Below are positions 32,873 to 44,064 of a stretch of DNA of 64,000 nucleotides, in pieces. The DNA lies in NCBI RefSeq assembly GCF_019355555.1, contig NZ_CP072141.1, positions 2,288,001 through 2,352,000 on the forward strand. Reading direction: 5' to 3'. Numbering within the stretch: position 1 is the stretch's first letter; every line of letters begins with the position of its first letter. Under the pieces are notes generated by a model. It saw only the letters and a list, made by a program, of their open reading frames with translations, did not search any database and was not told where the DNA came from. The translations under genes were made by a program, and so were the position numbers. Source of the stretch: Rhizobium sp. L51/94. Its GTDB lineage: Bacteria; Pseudomonadota; Alphaproteobacteria; Rhizobiales; Rhizobiaceae.

Positions 32873-33781
32873 TCAGGGTTTCAGGTAGGACCGCGCCGCA
32901 TAGAGCGCGATGGCGGCGGCATTGGAGACGTTGAGCGACTTGATGGCGCCCGGCATGTCGAGGCGTGCGAGCACATTGACTGTCTCGCGCGTCTTCTGAC
33001 GCAGGCCCTTGCCTTCGGCGCCGAGCACCAGCGCAACCTTGTCGCCGGAGAACGTGCCCTCGAGCGGTGCCGGCCCGTCCGAATCAAGGCCTATCGTCGT
33101 GAAGCCGAGTTTGTTCAGTTCGCCAAGCGTGTCGGAAAGGTTCGTCACCTGGATATAGGGAATAAGCTCGAGCGCACCGGATGCGGATTTGGCAAGGACG
33201 CCCGATTCGGTCGGGCTGTGGCGGATTGTGGTGATGACGGCACCGGCGGCGAAGGCAACGGCGGAGCGCATGACGGCGCCGACATTGTGCGGATCGGTGA
33301 CCTGATCCAGCACCAGCAGCAGCGGACTGTCTGTCAGCGCCGAGAGCTTGCGCACAGGCAGCGGCCGGGTTTCCAGCATGACGCCCTGATGGATGGCATC
33401 CGGGCCAAGGATCTTGTCGAGGTCCTGCGGCGTGATCATCTCGACGGGGTAGGGCAACTGGTCGACAGGGCCGATATCGAGGCGCACCAGCGCGTTCTGG
33501 GTAACCGAAAGCTTCAGCAACTTGCGTTCGGGATTGTCGAGTGCAGCGCGCACGGTGTGCAGCCCGTAGAGCTGGACGAGATCGGGGGCGATCGGCGCAG
33601 GCTTCCAGTCGCCGCCGCCGGCGCGTTTGCGCTTCTGCGGCTGGGGCGTTGGAATTTCACCGCGTTCACGCTTGGCATCGCGATGGGCGCGGCGCAGCGT
33701 GGCGTAATGGGTATCCTTTTGCGAATGATCGCCGGACGTGGTTTCTGGGCCGGTAGGGCCGGGGGCTTTATCTTTGCTCAT
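32873..33781 (-). CDS. rlmB: 23S rRNA (guanosine-2'-O-) methyltransferase RlmB
   Basis: A 302-residue SPOUT methyltransferase for the ribose of G2251 in the 23S rRNA P loop. A disordered basic N-terminal extension (about 60 residues, with QPQKRKRAGGG) precedes the L30e-like substrate-binding domain (LVQLYGLHTVRAALDNPERK). The catalytic knot shows motif 1 LDQVTDPHNVGAVMRSAVAFA, motif 2 ALVLGAEGKGLRQ and motif 3 IKSLNVSNAAAIALY. The family length is near 250 residues; the difference is the N-terminal tail. The gene is divergent from the tRNA-Tyr/tRNA-Gly/tuf unit. Confidence 0.93.
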   Translation of the reverse strand: MSKDKAPGPTGPETTSGDHSQKDTHYATLRRAHRDAKRERGEIPTPQPQKRKRAGGGDWKPAPIAPDLVQLYGLHTVRAALDNPERKLLKLSVTQNALVRLDIGPVDQLPYPVEMITPQDLDKILGPDAIHQGVMLETRPLPVRKLSALTDSPLLLVLDQVTDPHNVGAVMRSAVAFAAGAVITTIRHSPTESGVLAKSASGALELIPYIQVTNLSDTLGELNKLGFTTIGLDSDGPAPLEGTFSGDKVALVLGAEGKGLRQKTRETVNVLARLDMPGAIKSLNVSNAAAIALYAARSYLKP

Positions 33782-33897
33782 GCGGCTTTATACCCAGCGC
33801 TGCGATAAGCGCATAGTCCTTCTTTCATGTCTTGCTTTGATCGCGGGCCTTTCCGTTGGAGAGGAAATAATTTCGTCATTTTTGCACATTCCTCGTG

Positions 33898-33926
33898 TTG
33901 ACAGACCGGAGCCGGGCGGTCATATA
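33898..33926 (+). promoter_or_regulatory. Promoter of the tRNA-Tyr, tRNA-Gly, tuf unit
   Basis: TTGACA (33898-33903), a 17-bp spacer and CATATA (33921-33926). The perfect -35 element and its position about 65 bp ahead of tRNA-Tyr make it the likely main promoter for this stable-RNA and EF-Tu unit. Confidence 0.6.
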
Positions 33927-33992
33927 CGCGGCGCAGTCACGGCGGCAACGTCGGGTCTGACAGACTTGGTAGCCAAGGTCCGGATGGAATCT

Positions 33993-34077
33993 GGAGGGAT
34001 GCCCGAGTGGTTAAAGGGGACGGACTGTAAATCCGTTGGCTCAGCCTACGTTGGTTCAAATCCAACTCCCTCCACCA
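33993..34077 (+). tRNA. tRNA-Tyr (GTA)
   Basis: 85 nt with a long variable arm, as expected for a class II tRNA. Acceptor GGAGGGA pairs with TCCCTCC; anticodon stem-loop ACGGA-CTGTAAA-TCCGT gives anticodon GTA; T loop GTTCAAATC; encoded ACCA end. Confidence 0.96.
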
Positions 34078-34100
34078 TTCCGTCATTGGATCTTGCACCC

Positions 34101-34174
34101 GCGGGTATAGCTCAGTGGTAGAGCAGCAGCCTTCCAAGCTGAATATGCGGGTTCGATTCCCGCTACCCGCTCCA
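34101..34174 (+). tRNA. tRNA-Gly (TCC)
   Basis: 74 nt, starting 23 bp after tRNA-Tyr. Acceptor GCGGGTA pairs with TACCCGC; anticodon loop CTTCCAA gives anticodon TCC; T arm GCGGGTTCGATTCCCGC; encoded TCCA end. It precedes tuf in what is probably one transcript. Confidence 0.96.
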
Positions 34175-34427
34175 GGGTCTTGGAAATCCAAATCACAATT
34201 CCCATCTAACGAGTTGAACCGACAGGCGCTTATCGCTCTGTCCGGAACATCCGCTGCATTCCGTCAAACGGACTTCTGTCTAGCTGGCGGCGCGCGACAA
34301 TCGCCGGTCGCGGGCGAAAATCCGGCTGTGCAATTAAGTCTTGCGCTCCCGCATCGAAAGCCTTAAACGGCGGCACTAAACCGGTTCGCCGGGGTCACCA
34401 ATCCTACGTTCATCAGGAAGCATTCAA

Positions 34428-35603
<1,176 letters not shown>

Positions 35604-35628
35604 TAACGGACGATCTCTTGAATTGAAC

Positions 35629-35659
35629 AAGGCCTCGCTGGCGACAGCGGGGCCTTTTC
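35629..35659 (+). terminator. tuf copy 1 terminator
   Basis: Stem AAGGCCTCGCTG / CAGCGGGGCCTT with loop GCGA, followed by TTTT, 25 bp past the tuf stop. Confidence 0.85.
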
Positions 35660-35702
35660 ACGTCTGGAGTTTGCTGGACGTTCATGAGAAAGCCAGAGAC
35701 GG

Positions 35703-36290
35703 TTACTGGCAGTCGATCCGGGTGACGATGCCGCCGTCCAGCGCGAATATCGCGTCCTGGGGCACATCCAGGCCCAGCGCATCCGCCTGCTCCAGGTCAG
35801 CGTAGATTCCCCGGATGACGCGTCCGGCGACGCCGTGCGAGACGATGATCTTGTTCGCGGCCGGGTGGCGCTTGACTTCCGCAAGCGCCTCCAGCAGGCG
35901 CTCCGCAAAGCCCGCGAAGCCCTCTCCGTCGGGCGAGTGGAAGAACCATTCGAAACGGCTGAGCCCGTCGAGGGCACCTGGCCATTCCATCTCGATTTCG
36001 TATGTTGTCAGTCCGTCCCAGCAGCCCATGCCGATTTCCATCAGACGCGGATCGAATACGATCTCGTCACCAAAGCCGGCGGCGCCTGCGATGATGGCGG
36101 CCGTGTCTGCGGCGCGCCCGAGCGGGCTTGAGAAGATGGCCGTGCTGTCGGGATCGATAAGACCCCGAAGCGTCGCGCCGACACGCTCGGCCTGCTGTCT
36201 GCCGAGCGTGGTGAGGCCGGAATCGACCTGGCCCTGCCAGCGGCCTGCAGCATTGAATTCGGTCTGGCCGTGTCTTACGAGATAAATCAT
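35703..36290 (-). CDS. Histidine phosphatase family protein
   Basis: A 195-residue phosphoglycerate-mutase-like phosphatase. The RHG motif with the phosphorylated histidine is YLVRHGQTEFNAAGRWQG; FSSPLGRAADTAAII holds the second arginine, LMEIGMGCWDG the acidic region, and IIVSHGVAGRVIRG the second catalytic histidine. All catalytic positions are intact. The substrate is unknown: members include alpha-ribazole phosphatase and broad sugar phosphatases. It is convergent with tuf. Confidence 0.88.
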   Translation of the reverse strand: MIYLVRHGQTEFNAAGRWQGQVDSGLTTLGRQQAERVGATLRGLIDPDSTAIFSSPLGRAADTAAIIAGAAGFGDEIVFDPRLMEIGMGCWDGLTTYEIEMEWPGALDGLSRFEWFFHSPDGEGFAGFAERLLEALAEVKRHPAANKIIVSHGVAGRVIRGIYADLEQADALGLDVPQDAIFALDGGIVTRIDCQ

Positions 36291-36684
36291 TAGAGGTTAT
36301 TGGCGAGGTAGTCCGGCATCTGTCAAGGGCGGCAATGGAGCGAAGGCGCGAAGCTCACGATACGCTCAACAACGCGAATGCGAATCGCATGCGCCGCCGA
36401 CTTGTCCTGCCACGAAGCAGGCGGCTCAATCCTGGTCGCACCTCCTCTCCGTATGCGGCTGCCATCGCTTGCATCTCGTACCGCGCGTCTGAAAATATCC
36501 GGCAAGTTTCTCGCTTCCACAGGAGGCGTAGCTGGCGTCGCTCCTTGACGTCCCACAGCAAGGCGTCGTGGTGGCGGAAAAATCCAAAATCGGACTTGCC
36601 AATTTATGCCGCGCGCCGTAAAGGGAGCGCCATGCTTCCGAAGGGCATCCGGCGATATGCCGGCAGTGCCCGGAAAAAGCGTTT
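36291..36684. other. Non-coding stretch upstream of tRNA-Trp
   Basis: About 390 bp with no convincing gene. An open frame of 119 codons runs through it on the plus strand, but it is Arg/Ser-rich and continues into the tRNA, so I treat it as spurious. No repeat, terminator or strong promoter was recognised; the tRNA-Trp promoter must lie near the right end. Confidence 0.4.
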
Positions 36685-36760
<76 letters not shown>

Positions 36761-36931
36761 TTTTCCAGAACTCTCGACCATAGCAAGTGCCTGGCAAATG
36801 CCAGGTCAGCATCGACATATGGCTCCTCACATCTTGATCTCGGCGCTGTAGCCTGCATCTGACGCGGCAAATATTTCGTCGGTATCTTGATCGGTATTCG
36901 ATCGACCCACATCTGCTCCTCAGTATCCATG

Positions 36932-37078
36932 TCAGGCATTGACCGCGACGGTCCATGCCCGCCAATCTGCATTTGCATGGAAGCGTAGAGCCTTAAATGC
37001 CGGGTAATTGATCTTGGAGCCGAGACTGCCGTTGTGGCTCATCCCTGTCACCAACGCATAACCGTCAGGAAAATTGGA
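36932..37078 (-). other. Possible C-terminal gene remnant
   Basis: On the minus strand a frame ending at 36932 reads GYALVTGMSHNGSLGSKINY then PAFKALRFHANADWRAWTV, a composition that looks protein-like. Upstream it runs antisense through the exonuclease start, so a full gene there is excluded. It may be the tail of a gene whose front was lost when the neighbouring DNA rearranged, or chance. The remainder of 36761-36931 shows nothing recognisable. Confidence 0.25.
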
Positions 37079-37855
37079 TTGAAAACGGACTATGCCTTTC
37101 CAACTGCCGGTTCCCGTATTCGGGTCATAGATCTCGAAACCGGCGGCAACGGCCCCAATGATGTCTGCGAGATCGGCTGGCAGGATGTGAGGCTCGGGGT
37201 GGACGGTCTGTGGCATGTTGGAGAAGAGCGCGGCGGCCTGATGGTCAATCCCGGCCGCCCGATCTCAGCCGAGACGATGGCAATCCATCATATAATCGAC
37301 GAGGACGTCTCGGACGCGCCATTGTGGAGGGATGTCGCCGGGCGTGTGCTGAGGCCGGAGGGCGGCGTGCTGGCCTTGGCGGCCCACCGTGCGTCTTTCG
37401 AGCAGCGCTACTGCACACCACGCCATAGCCGCGGCGCGGCTTGGATATGCACCTGGAAATGCTCTCTCCGCGTCTGGCCCCACCTTGCGAGCTTCTCGAA
37501 CCAGATGCTGCGCTACCAGAGGATGCCGGAGGGCCTTGTCCGCGAGCTCGGCCTGCCAGCCCATCGGGCAACACCCGATGCCTATGTTACCGCTCACCAT
37601 TTGCGTGACCTGTTGAACGCAGCCCCGCTTGAGCAGCTTCTTGCCTGGAGCATGGAGCCAGGGCTTTTGCCTCGGGTTCGCTCAGGACCCGACCGCGGCA
37701 AGGGCTGGGACCGTCTGAGCCCGGAAGCGCTGCGGGAATTTGCCAAAGACCGCGATGTCGATATCCGCTTCAGCGCCGAAACCGAATTGCGCCGCAGGGA
37801 AGGGACAGGTCCTCTGCCTATTGTTCCTCCAATAGGGCAGGGAAGCCTGTTTTGA
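37079..37855 (+). CDS. DEDDh-type 3'-5' exonuclease
   Basis: A 258-residue protein of the DnaQ-like exonuclease superfamily. Motif I is RVIDLETGGNGPNDVCEIGW (Asp and Glu metal ligands). Motif II is ALAAHRASFEQRYC, where Glu stands in the usual Asp position. Motif III is LPAHRATPDAYVTAHHLRDLL with the catalytic His and final Asp. A C-terminal extension of about 60 residues (SGPDRGKGWDRLSPEALREF and onward) is rhizobial in style. The substrate could be DNA or RNA. The start is uncertain: the TTG at 37079 has AGGA 8 bp upstream and sits close to motif I; a GTG at 37034 is also open. Confidence 0.82.
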   Translation: MKTDYAFPTAGSRIRVIDLETGGNGPNDVCEIGWQDVRLGVDGLWHVGEERGGLMVNPGRPISAETMAIHHIIDEDVSDAPLWRDVAGRVLRPEGGVLALAAHRASFEQRYCTPRHSRGAAWICTWKCSLRVWPHLASFSNQMLRYQRMPEGLVRELGLPAHRATPDAYVTAHHLRDLLNAAPLEQLLAWSMEPGLLPRVRSGPDRGKGWDRLSPEALREFAKDRDVDIRFSAETELRRREGTGPLPIVPPIGQGSLF

Positions 37856-37986
37856 CGTACGGAGACGGTGATGATTCAAGGAGCGGAATCGCCGCAAATG
37901 GGCTGGACAAGCTTTCTTCGGGCACATGCATCTTTTTCGCGGGAATTGCGTTGTTAGGCTTTAGATTAAACCGAAAGGCAACGACC

Positions 37987-38409
37987 ATGGATCCGATTAC
38001 CAAAACCGCCGGCGCCGAAGACAAGCTGCAGTCGCATCTAGCCGAGATGGAAGCCCGGGCGATGGATGGCGGCCCAGCGCTGCTCGATGCTCCCCGCATC
38101 GACCGCCAGGCTCGCCTGCAGGCGCTCAAGGAGGAGGTTGCCGATCTGCAGCAGACGGTGGCCGGCATAAAGGCGAGGGTGGCCCGCACGCGGCAGCAAG
38201 CGGTATCGGTGGTGAAGTCGGGAGCGGAATGGGCGGATGCCAGCGCGCATGCGCAGCTCGGTTCCTACCCTTGGGCAAAGCTGGCTGGAGCCTCGGCCGC
38301 CACATTCGTCGGCACCAGGATTTTGCGCATGCTTCCCCTCGGCGGCATTCTCTCCATTGCAGCACCGCTGATCATCTCCCAGATCAAGGCAAGGAATGCC
38401 AAGCGCTAA
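37987..38409 (+). CDS. Hypothetical protein with C-terminal membrane segment
   Basis: A 140-residue protein: an acidic start (MDPITKTAGAEDKLQSHLAE), a coiled-coil region (RLQALKEEVADLQQTVAGI, about residues 42-66) and one or two hydrophobic segments at the C-terminus (LAGASAATFVGTRIL, then LGGILSIAAPLIISQI). The shape recalls small ElaB/DUF883-like stress proteins, but I cannot assign it. The ATG has AAGG 8 bp upstream. A GGAAT-N19-TT element at 37942-37967 is a weak candidate for an EcfG promoter. Confidence 0.65.
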   Translation: MDPITKTAGAEDKLQSHLAEMEARAMDGGPALLDAPRIDRQARLQALKEEVADLQQTVAGIKARVARTRQQAVSVVKSGAEWADASAHAQLGSYPWAKLAGASAATFVGTRILRMLPLGGILSIAAPLIISQIKARNAKR

Positions 38410-38427
38410 ATTTGAGTTCACCGATTT

Positions 38428-38463
38428 CCCGCCATGCGATCCCGTTTGAAATCGCATGGCGGG
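38428..38463. terminator. Long perfect hairpin after the 37987-38409 gene
   Basis: CCCGCCATGCGAT (38428-38440) and ATCGCATGGCGGG (38451-38463) form a 13-bp perfect stem with a 10-base loop. No T-run follows, so it may protect the 3' end or act with Rho rather than as a simple terminator. Confidence 0.5.
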
Positions 38464-38539
38464 CGTGCCTCAGGCGAGAGGCCTTCACCTGCGGTGATCG
38501 CCCATCCGGACATAAAACGTTAATTATTACTCTTTGACG

Positions 38540-38568
38540 TTGACATCCCCGGTGGTTACGCCTATCTA
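38540..38568 (+). promoter_or_regulatory. Promoter of the cold-shock gene
   Basis: TTGACA (38540-38545), 17-bp spacer, TATCTA (38563-38568): a strong sigma70-type promoter. Transcription from here gives a leader of about 145 nt before the ATG at 38721, matching the long, structured, cold-responsive leaders typical of csp genes. Confidence 0.65.
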
Positions 38569-38720
38569 GAGTTCATCGATCTTTTGCTTGCTGAACTTTG
38601 GTTGCCGCGCGATTAGCACCGCGCCTGACGAACTTCCCTTTCAAAATACATCGTTATCACCGCCTGCAGTGCTCATGGCATTGCGGTATTCTAAAAATGC
38701 TTTGAAAAGGGTTCATCATC

Positions 38721-38930
38721 ATGACCACAGGCACAGTAAAATGGTTCAATTCCACTAAGGGCTTCGGCTTCATCCAGCCTGACAACGGCGGCGACGATGC
38801 TTTCGTCCATATCTCCGCTGTAGAGCGTGCTGGTATGCGCGAAATCGTTGAAGGCCAGAAGGTCAGCTACGACCTCGAGCGCGACAACAAGTCGGGCAAG
38901 ATGTCTGCTTGCAACCTCCAGGCTGCATAA
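38721..38930 (+). CDS. Cold-shock domain protein
   Basis: A 69-residue single cold-shock domain that binds single-stranded RNA and DNA as an RNA chaperone. Both RNA-binding motifs are intact: RNP1 KGFGFIQP and RNP2 DAFVHISAV. The opening [15 protein letters not shown] is the standard family start. It has its own promoter with a long leader and a terminator at 38995-39020. Rhizobia carry several csp paralogues, so no symbol is given. Confidence 0.96.
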   Translation: MTTGTVKWFNSTKGFGFIQPDNGGDDAFVHISAVERAGMREIVEGQKVSYDLERDNKSGKMSACNLQAA

Positions 38931-38994
38931 TTTAAAGCTTTCTTCTTCGCCTTGACCACGGATGTACTGGCACTGCGACGAAAGAAATCTCTTT

Positions 38995-39020
38995 AAGGCC
39001 GGGTTTTCCCGGCCTTTTTC
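38995..39020 (+). terminator. Cold-shock gene terminator
   Basis: Stem AAGGCCGGG / CCCGGCCTT with loop TTTT, followed by TTTC. It lies 65 bp past the csp stop and 31 bp before the next ATG. Confidence 0.85.
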
Positions 39021-39051
39021 ACGTTTTCTAATATTGCGATAGGACCCCGTC

Positions 39052-39276
39052 ATGGCAAATGAAACATCGAAATCCCGCGAAGAAGCCGAAATCGCGTTCG
39101 CAGGGACGCAGACCCATTTCTATGCGCGCGGCCAAGCCGCTGAAGAACTCGACGCCATGGTCGCCGACCGCGAATCCAAGACCGCGCGCTTGCGCGAAGC
39201 CCGTCTCGCCAAGGATCGCCGCGATATGATTGCCGCGACCGCAGCAAGGCTTCAGAAGCGCTCTGCGAAAGCCTGA
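39052..39276 (+). CDS. Small helical hypothetical protein (74 aa)
   Basis: A 74-residue charged, probably all-helical protein: MANETSKSREEAEIAFAGTQ, then RGQAAEELDAMVADRESKTA and a basic end with ARLQKRSAKA. There is no membrane helix. It starts 31 bp after the csp terminator, so it is probably reached by read-through or by a promoter inside that region. A clear terminator follows, which supports it being a real gene. Function unknown. Confidence 0.65.
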   Translation: MANETSKSREEAEIAFAGTQTHFYARGQAAEELDAMVADRESKTARLREARLAKDRRDMIAATAARLQKRSAKA

Positions 39277-39313
39277 GCTCCCCAGTATACGATCTGCCGT
39301 CAACGTTATTTAG

Positions 39314-39340
39314 AGGCTGCGAAACCGTCGCAGCCTTTTT
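39314..39340 (+). terminator. Rho-independent terminator
   Basis: Stem AGGCTGCGA / TCGCAGCCT with loop AACCG, followed by TTTT. It closes the small gene at 39052-39276. Confidence 0.85.
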
Positions 39341-39568
39341 GCGTGAGACTGAATGCGTTGCAAGCGCGGTAGGTCCGCTGTGACGGCAGTTGACGCGATC
39401 CCGTCAGCGGCAACACTCCATCGCTGACAAAAGCTTCACTCAGCATTTCATTGAAATCTGTTCTACCGGTTCTGAAAATCGGTGTGGTCACAAGCAAACG
39501 CCGATATCTGAATTAACAGATACCGGCGCCGATAATGCTGACGGATTGTAGTCGGTCGGTGGCTCCGA

Positions 39569-40455
<887 letters not shown>

Positions 40456-40485
40456 ATTCATCTCCCAATGTTGATCGTAGTTAAG

Positions 40486-40510
40486 AATGCCGACGACGTC
40501 GGATTGTTCC
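40486..40510 (-). promoter_or_regulatory. EcfG/RpoE2-type promoter for the YidB-family gene
   Basis: Minus strand: GGAAC (40510-40506), 18-bp spacer, TT (40487-40486), preceded by CA. It is placed to start transcription about 20 bp ahead of the ribosome site. Confidence 0.45.
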
Positions 40511-40641
40511 GCCTGCCAGCCGCGCCGTCGCCGCAATCTCTAGTGCGGCAACGGGCATCTCGGTTGTATCCCTGAGAGGAGCGGTCAGGACATTTCATTG
40601 CGTGCGCTTTCACACGCAGTTCGCGGCCTGCCGGCGCTGCT

Positions 40642-42126
40642 CTAAAGCCTGTCCTCCCGGACCCAGACGCTGACGTTTCCGCCGTGCGTCGGAAACTGGC
40701 CCTTTCCGTCCTCGCCGACTTCTATCCTGTCGTCTCGTTGGCCAAGGAAATCCACGAACACGCCGCCGGCATGACCGGTGCCGAGCTCCACAGTCTTTTC
40801 GCCGGCCTCGCCATTCGAGAGGACCACCACGCAGCCCGGCGCATCGGCGGTACCGTGGCGCACAAAGCCGATGCAATTGGGATCGTCGAACAGGTCGGTC
40901 TGGGCGCCGTTGGCAAAGCGCTTCCTCGCTTCCACCAGTCGCGGCAGGCATTCGATCGCCGGCATGTCGACAGACCGCTCGTTGCCGTCCTTGTCATCCG
41001 TGTAGCTCGCGCCGTAGAGATCCGGATAGAAGACGCATGGTGTTCCCTGCTCACGAAGCAGGATGAGCGCGTAGGCAAGCGGCTTGAACCACGGCTCGAC
41101 GGCCGCCTCGAGGGATTGCAGCGGCTGCGTATCGTGGTTGTCGACAAGGGTGACGGCGTGCTGGGGAAGGGCCGACACCAGCGATCCATCGAAGATCGTT
41201 CGCATGTCGAAATCGCCGCCCTGCTTCGACGCTTCGTGGAAGCGGTGGTGCAGCGCCACGTCGAACACCTGGAGTTGGTGGTCTACGAGCTCGAGATAGC
41301 TCTTCAGGACTTCCATGTCCGGATGCCAGTATTCGGCGACGACGAACAGGTCGCGGCCAGCGGTTTCCCTCATGTGCCCGACCCAGTCCCGGAAGAACCA
41401 GGCCGGAATGTGCTTCGCCGCATCCAGGCGGAACCCGTCTAGCGGTAGCTGCTCGGAGACCCAGCGGCCCCAGTATTTCAGCTCCTCATAGACGGCGTTG
41501 TTCCGGAATTCGACATTGGCGCCCATCAGGTAGTCGAAGTTGCCGTTTTCTTCGTCGACCTGCTCGTTCCATTCGCCGTCGCCATACTCGTTGACGAGCC
41601 GGAAGATGCCTTTTTCGTCAGGCTCCTCGGTGACATCGACGCCGCTGAAGCACTTCATATCCCAGATGAACTTGGAGTGCGCTCCATTGCGACCAGGGAA
41701 GGTGAAGCGTGTGTAGGCCAGCGCTTGGAATGCCTCGTCCTCGATCTGCGTTCTGTCCTCCGGATTGACGCGGCGAACCTTGACGCTTTCCTTTTCGTCG
41801 GCGCCCATCTTGTGGTTCAGCACGACGTCTAGGATGACGCAAACGCCGTTGGCTTTCAGGCTAGCGGCCGCGTTTTCGAGAGCGGCCCGGTCGCCGTATT
41901 TGGTCGCCACAGTGCCCTTTTGCTCGAACTCTCCCAGATCGAACAGATCGTAGGTGTCGTAACCGACAGAATAGCCGCCGGCGGCGCCCTTGTACGCTGG
42001 CGGCAACCAGACATCGGTAATGCCGATATTCGCAAGTCTTTCTGCCTTTTCAGCCACCTCGTTCCAGAGCCGGCCTCCGTCCGGATAGTACCAGTGAAAG
42101 AACTGCATCAGGGTGCGACCGGCCAT
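40642..42126 (-). CDS. amyA: Cytoplasmic alpha-amylase (GH13)
   Basis: A 494-residue enzyme that cleaves alpha-1,4-glucan internally. All four GH13 regions are visible: [19 protein letters not shown] with the nucleophile Asp, III FVVAEYW with the acid/base Glu, and [10 protein letters not shown] with the third Asp. The start [20 protein letters not shown] is that of the intracellular AmyA/GH13_5 type, and no signal peptide is present, so the substrate is internal glycogen-like glucan or maltodextrin. The gene is alone, with a perfect EcfG-type promoter 35 bp ahead of the ATG, which ties glucan breakdown to the general stress response. Confidence 0.93.
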   Translation of the reverse strand: MAGRTLMQFFHWYYPDGGRLWNEVAEKAERLANIGITDVWLPPAYKGAAGGYSVGYDTYDLFDLGEFEQKGTVATKYGDRAALENAAASLKANGVCVILDVVLNHKMGADEKESVKVRRVNPEDRTQIEDEAFQALAYTRFTFPGRNGAHSKFIWDMKCFSGVDVTEEPDEKGIFRLVNEYGDGEWNEQVDEENGNFDYLMGANVEFRNNAVYEELKYWGRWVSEQLPLDGFRLDAAKHIPAWFFRDWVGHMRETAGRDLFVVAEYWHPDMEVLKSYLELVDHQLQVFDVALHHRFHEASKQGGDFDMRTIFDGSLVSALPQHAVTLVDNHDTQPLQSLEAAVEPWFKPLAYALILLREQGTPCVFYPDLYGASYTDDKDGNERSVDMPAIECLPRLVEARKRFANGAQTDLFDDPNCIGFVRHGTADAPGCVVVLSNGEAGEKTVELGTGHAGGVFVDFLGQRDDRIEVGEDGKGQFPTHGGNVSVWVREDRL

Positions 42127-42160
42127 GTTTTTCTATTTCCTCATGAATTGACGCGCCCAT

Positions 42161-42185
42161 AACGGTCCGTCTCCAGATCTGTTCC
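42161..42185 (-). promoter_or_regulatory. EcfG/RpoE2-type promoter for the alpha-amylase gene
   Basis: Minus strand: GGAAC (42185-42181), 16-bp spacer, CGTT (42164-42161). This matches the EcfG consensus GGAAC-N16/17-CGTT at every defined position and is 35 bp from the ATG. Confidence 0.6.
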
Positions 42186-42230
42186 GCTTCTTCGCGATGC
42201 AGGACGAAGTGCACCGCCCTGAAAGCGACC

Positions 42231-43571
42231 TCAGCGCGGCACAGTCTCGACATTCTTGCGGTCACCGGTCAGTGACAGCGCCAGCGCGGTGCAGATTGCG
42301 CCAGACAGCAGGTAGGCGCCGATTGCCCATATGCCGACATGGGTCGCCAGCGCGAGTACGATCAGGGGCGCAAACGCGGCACCCAGGAGCCAGGCGATAT
42401 CGGAGGTGAACGCGGAGGCCGTGTAGCGAAATTGCGGTGCAAATCTGGTTGCAACGGCGCCGGACGATTGGCCGAAGGAAATGCCAAGCACGAAGAAACC
42501 GATCAGCAGGAAGACGTTCTGGCCGGCCTGCCCGAGTGTCAGCAGGAAGGGTGCTGCAAAAGCAAATATCGCGATTAGCAGCGCTCCCAGCAGCAGCTCG
42601 CGCGGCCGGCCGATCCGGTCGGCCAGCAAGCCGGAGAGGATGATGCCGACGACGGCAAACACCGATGCGCCAACCTGCCAGAGCAGCATATCGGCAGCAC
42701 CGCGCCTGTCGGTGGCCACGCTCCAGCTCAGCGGAAAGATAGTCACGAGATAGATGGTCGCAAAAGCCGCGAGCGGCACGAAAGATCCGATCAGGATCTC
42801 GCGCCCTTGCGTGCGGATCGTCTCCAGCACCAGACGCGGCTGCAATTCACGCTCCAGCAGCGCCTGCTCGAAGGCCGGCGTCGCGACGATGCGAAGACGC
42901 GCAAAAAGGGCGACGACGTTGATGGCGAAGGCGACAAACAGCGGATAGCGCCATCCCCATGACAGGAAGTCATCGTCAGACAGGTTACCGACGAAATAGG
43001 CGAAGAGGACGGCGGCAAGAGCAAAGCCGATGGGCGCGCCGAGTTGCGGGATCATAGCGTACCATCCCCGCTGGTCTGCCGGTGCGTTCAAGGCGGAGAG
43101 CGAGGCCAGACCGTCCCAGGCTCCGCCGAGTGCGATCCCCTGAATAATCCGGAACGCCGCAAGCATGGCGATGACCGGCACGCCGAGCTCATCGTAGCTT
43201 GGCAGGAAGGCAACCGCTGCCGTCGATCCGCCAAGCAGGAATAGAGCAATGGTGAGTTTGGTGCCGCGACCATAGTTTCGGTCCACCCACATGAAGATGA
43301 GCGATCCGAACGGGCGGGCGATGAAGGCGAGCGAAAAGACGGCGAACGAGCAGAGGATCCTGTTCGTCTCGCCGTCGATGAAGGGGAACATCAGGCGGGG
43401 GAATACCAGAACCGATGCAATGCCGTAGACAAAGAAGTCGAAAAACTCAGACGTTCGCCCGATGATCACGCCGATGGAGACATTTGCCGGAGCGCTCGTC
43501 TCGCCGCGATGGAGGTCGCGGGCGTCTTCCTCCAGTGTCGATGACTTGGGGTTGGCATGATCTTGGCTCAT
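42231..43571 (-). CDS. MFS transporter, metabolite:H+ symporter type
   Basis: A 446-residue twelve-helix carrier. The start region SIGVIIGRTSEFFDFFVYGI and ARPFGSLIFMWVDRNYGRG place it in the MHS (ShiA/ProP/KgtP) branch, which imports organic acids or osmolytes with protons. The mid-protein GIALGGAWDGLASL is another MHS landmark. The substrate is not determined. I take the ATG at 43571 with GAGGG 7 bp upstream; the frame extends to 43649. It is transcribed toward the amylase gene, about 105 bp away, but that gene has its own promoter. Confidence 0.87.
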   Translation of the reverse strand: MSQDHANPKSSTLEEDARDLHRGETSAPANVSIGVIIGRTSEFFDFFVYGIASVLVFPRLMFPFIDGETNRILCSFAVFSLAFIARPFGSLIFMWVDRNYGRGTKLTIALFLLGGSTAAVAFLPSYDELGVPVIAMLAAFRIIQGIALGGAWDGLASLSALNAPADQRGWYAMIPQLGAPIGFALAAVLFAYFVGNLSDDDFLSWGWRYPLFVAFAINVVALFARLRIVATPAFEQALLERELQPRLVLETIRTQGREILIGSFVPLAAFATIYLVTIFPLSWSVATDRRGAADMLLWQVGASVFAVVGIILSGLLADRIGRPRELLLGALLIAIFAFAAPFLLTLGQAGQNVFLLIGFFVLGISFGQSSGAVATRFAPQFRYTASAFTSDIAWLLGAAFAPLIVLALATHVGIWAIGAYLLSGAICTALALSLTGDRKNVETVPR

Positions 43572-43963
43572 CGTCGTCCCTCGCTCTTGCAGTCCGATAT
43601 CAAGCCGCAACGCAGGCGGGCAAAATTGGTTGCGCACCATATCGAACAATATCTCTGCTTTTCACGCCAGCGCATCATTCGGTTCTACGAATGGAAGGCA
43701 TCGCCGAGTAGGGGGCTTACGTGGGCGATCTGCAACCCAGGCTCTATTTCAGCGGGAAAGCACTTGAATGCCCGCAAGGTGGCGTGCTAAGGCACCCCAG
43801 CCGAAGCCGGCAGAGAATTCTCAAGGGGCTAATTTTAGCCGCGCCGGGGAGATCCTGCTGTTTAGGCCTGATAGATGCCGATCTGACCAGCGCGAAGGTT
43901 TCGCTGCTTCTCGGGTCGGTTTGCTGCATCTGCGGCAAAATTCGTGAGCGACTGATTCATCTC
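43572..43963. other. Intergenic stretch before secE
   Basis: About 390 bp between the divergent MFS gene and the secE promoter. No gene, repeat or terminator was recognised. Short open frames on both strands have poor codon use and no ribosome sites. Confidence 0.4.
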
Positions 43964-43992
43964 TTGTTAAAAAGGGAATCGGTCGTTATGTA
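43964..43992 (+). promoter_or_regulatory. Promoter of the secE-nusG unit
   Basis: TTGTTA (43964-43969), 17-bp spacer, TATGTA (43987-43992), about 65 bp ahead of the secE ATG. Confidence 0.55.
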
Positions 43993-44064
43993 AGGGTTCA
44001 ACAGACACGCGGTGCGTGGGGCTGACTCGTTCAGCTTTACGCGCCGTAATTGCGTGGGCAGTCA

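Noticed and set aside
37942..37967. EcfG promoter for the gene at 37987
   Set aside because: GGAAT rather than GGAAC and a 19-bp spacer; too weak to list as a promoter.
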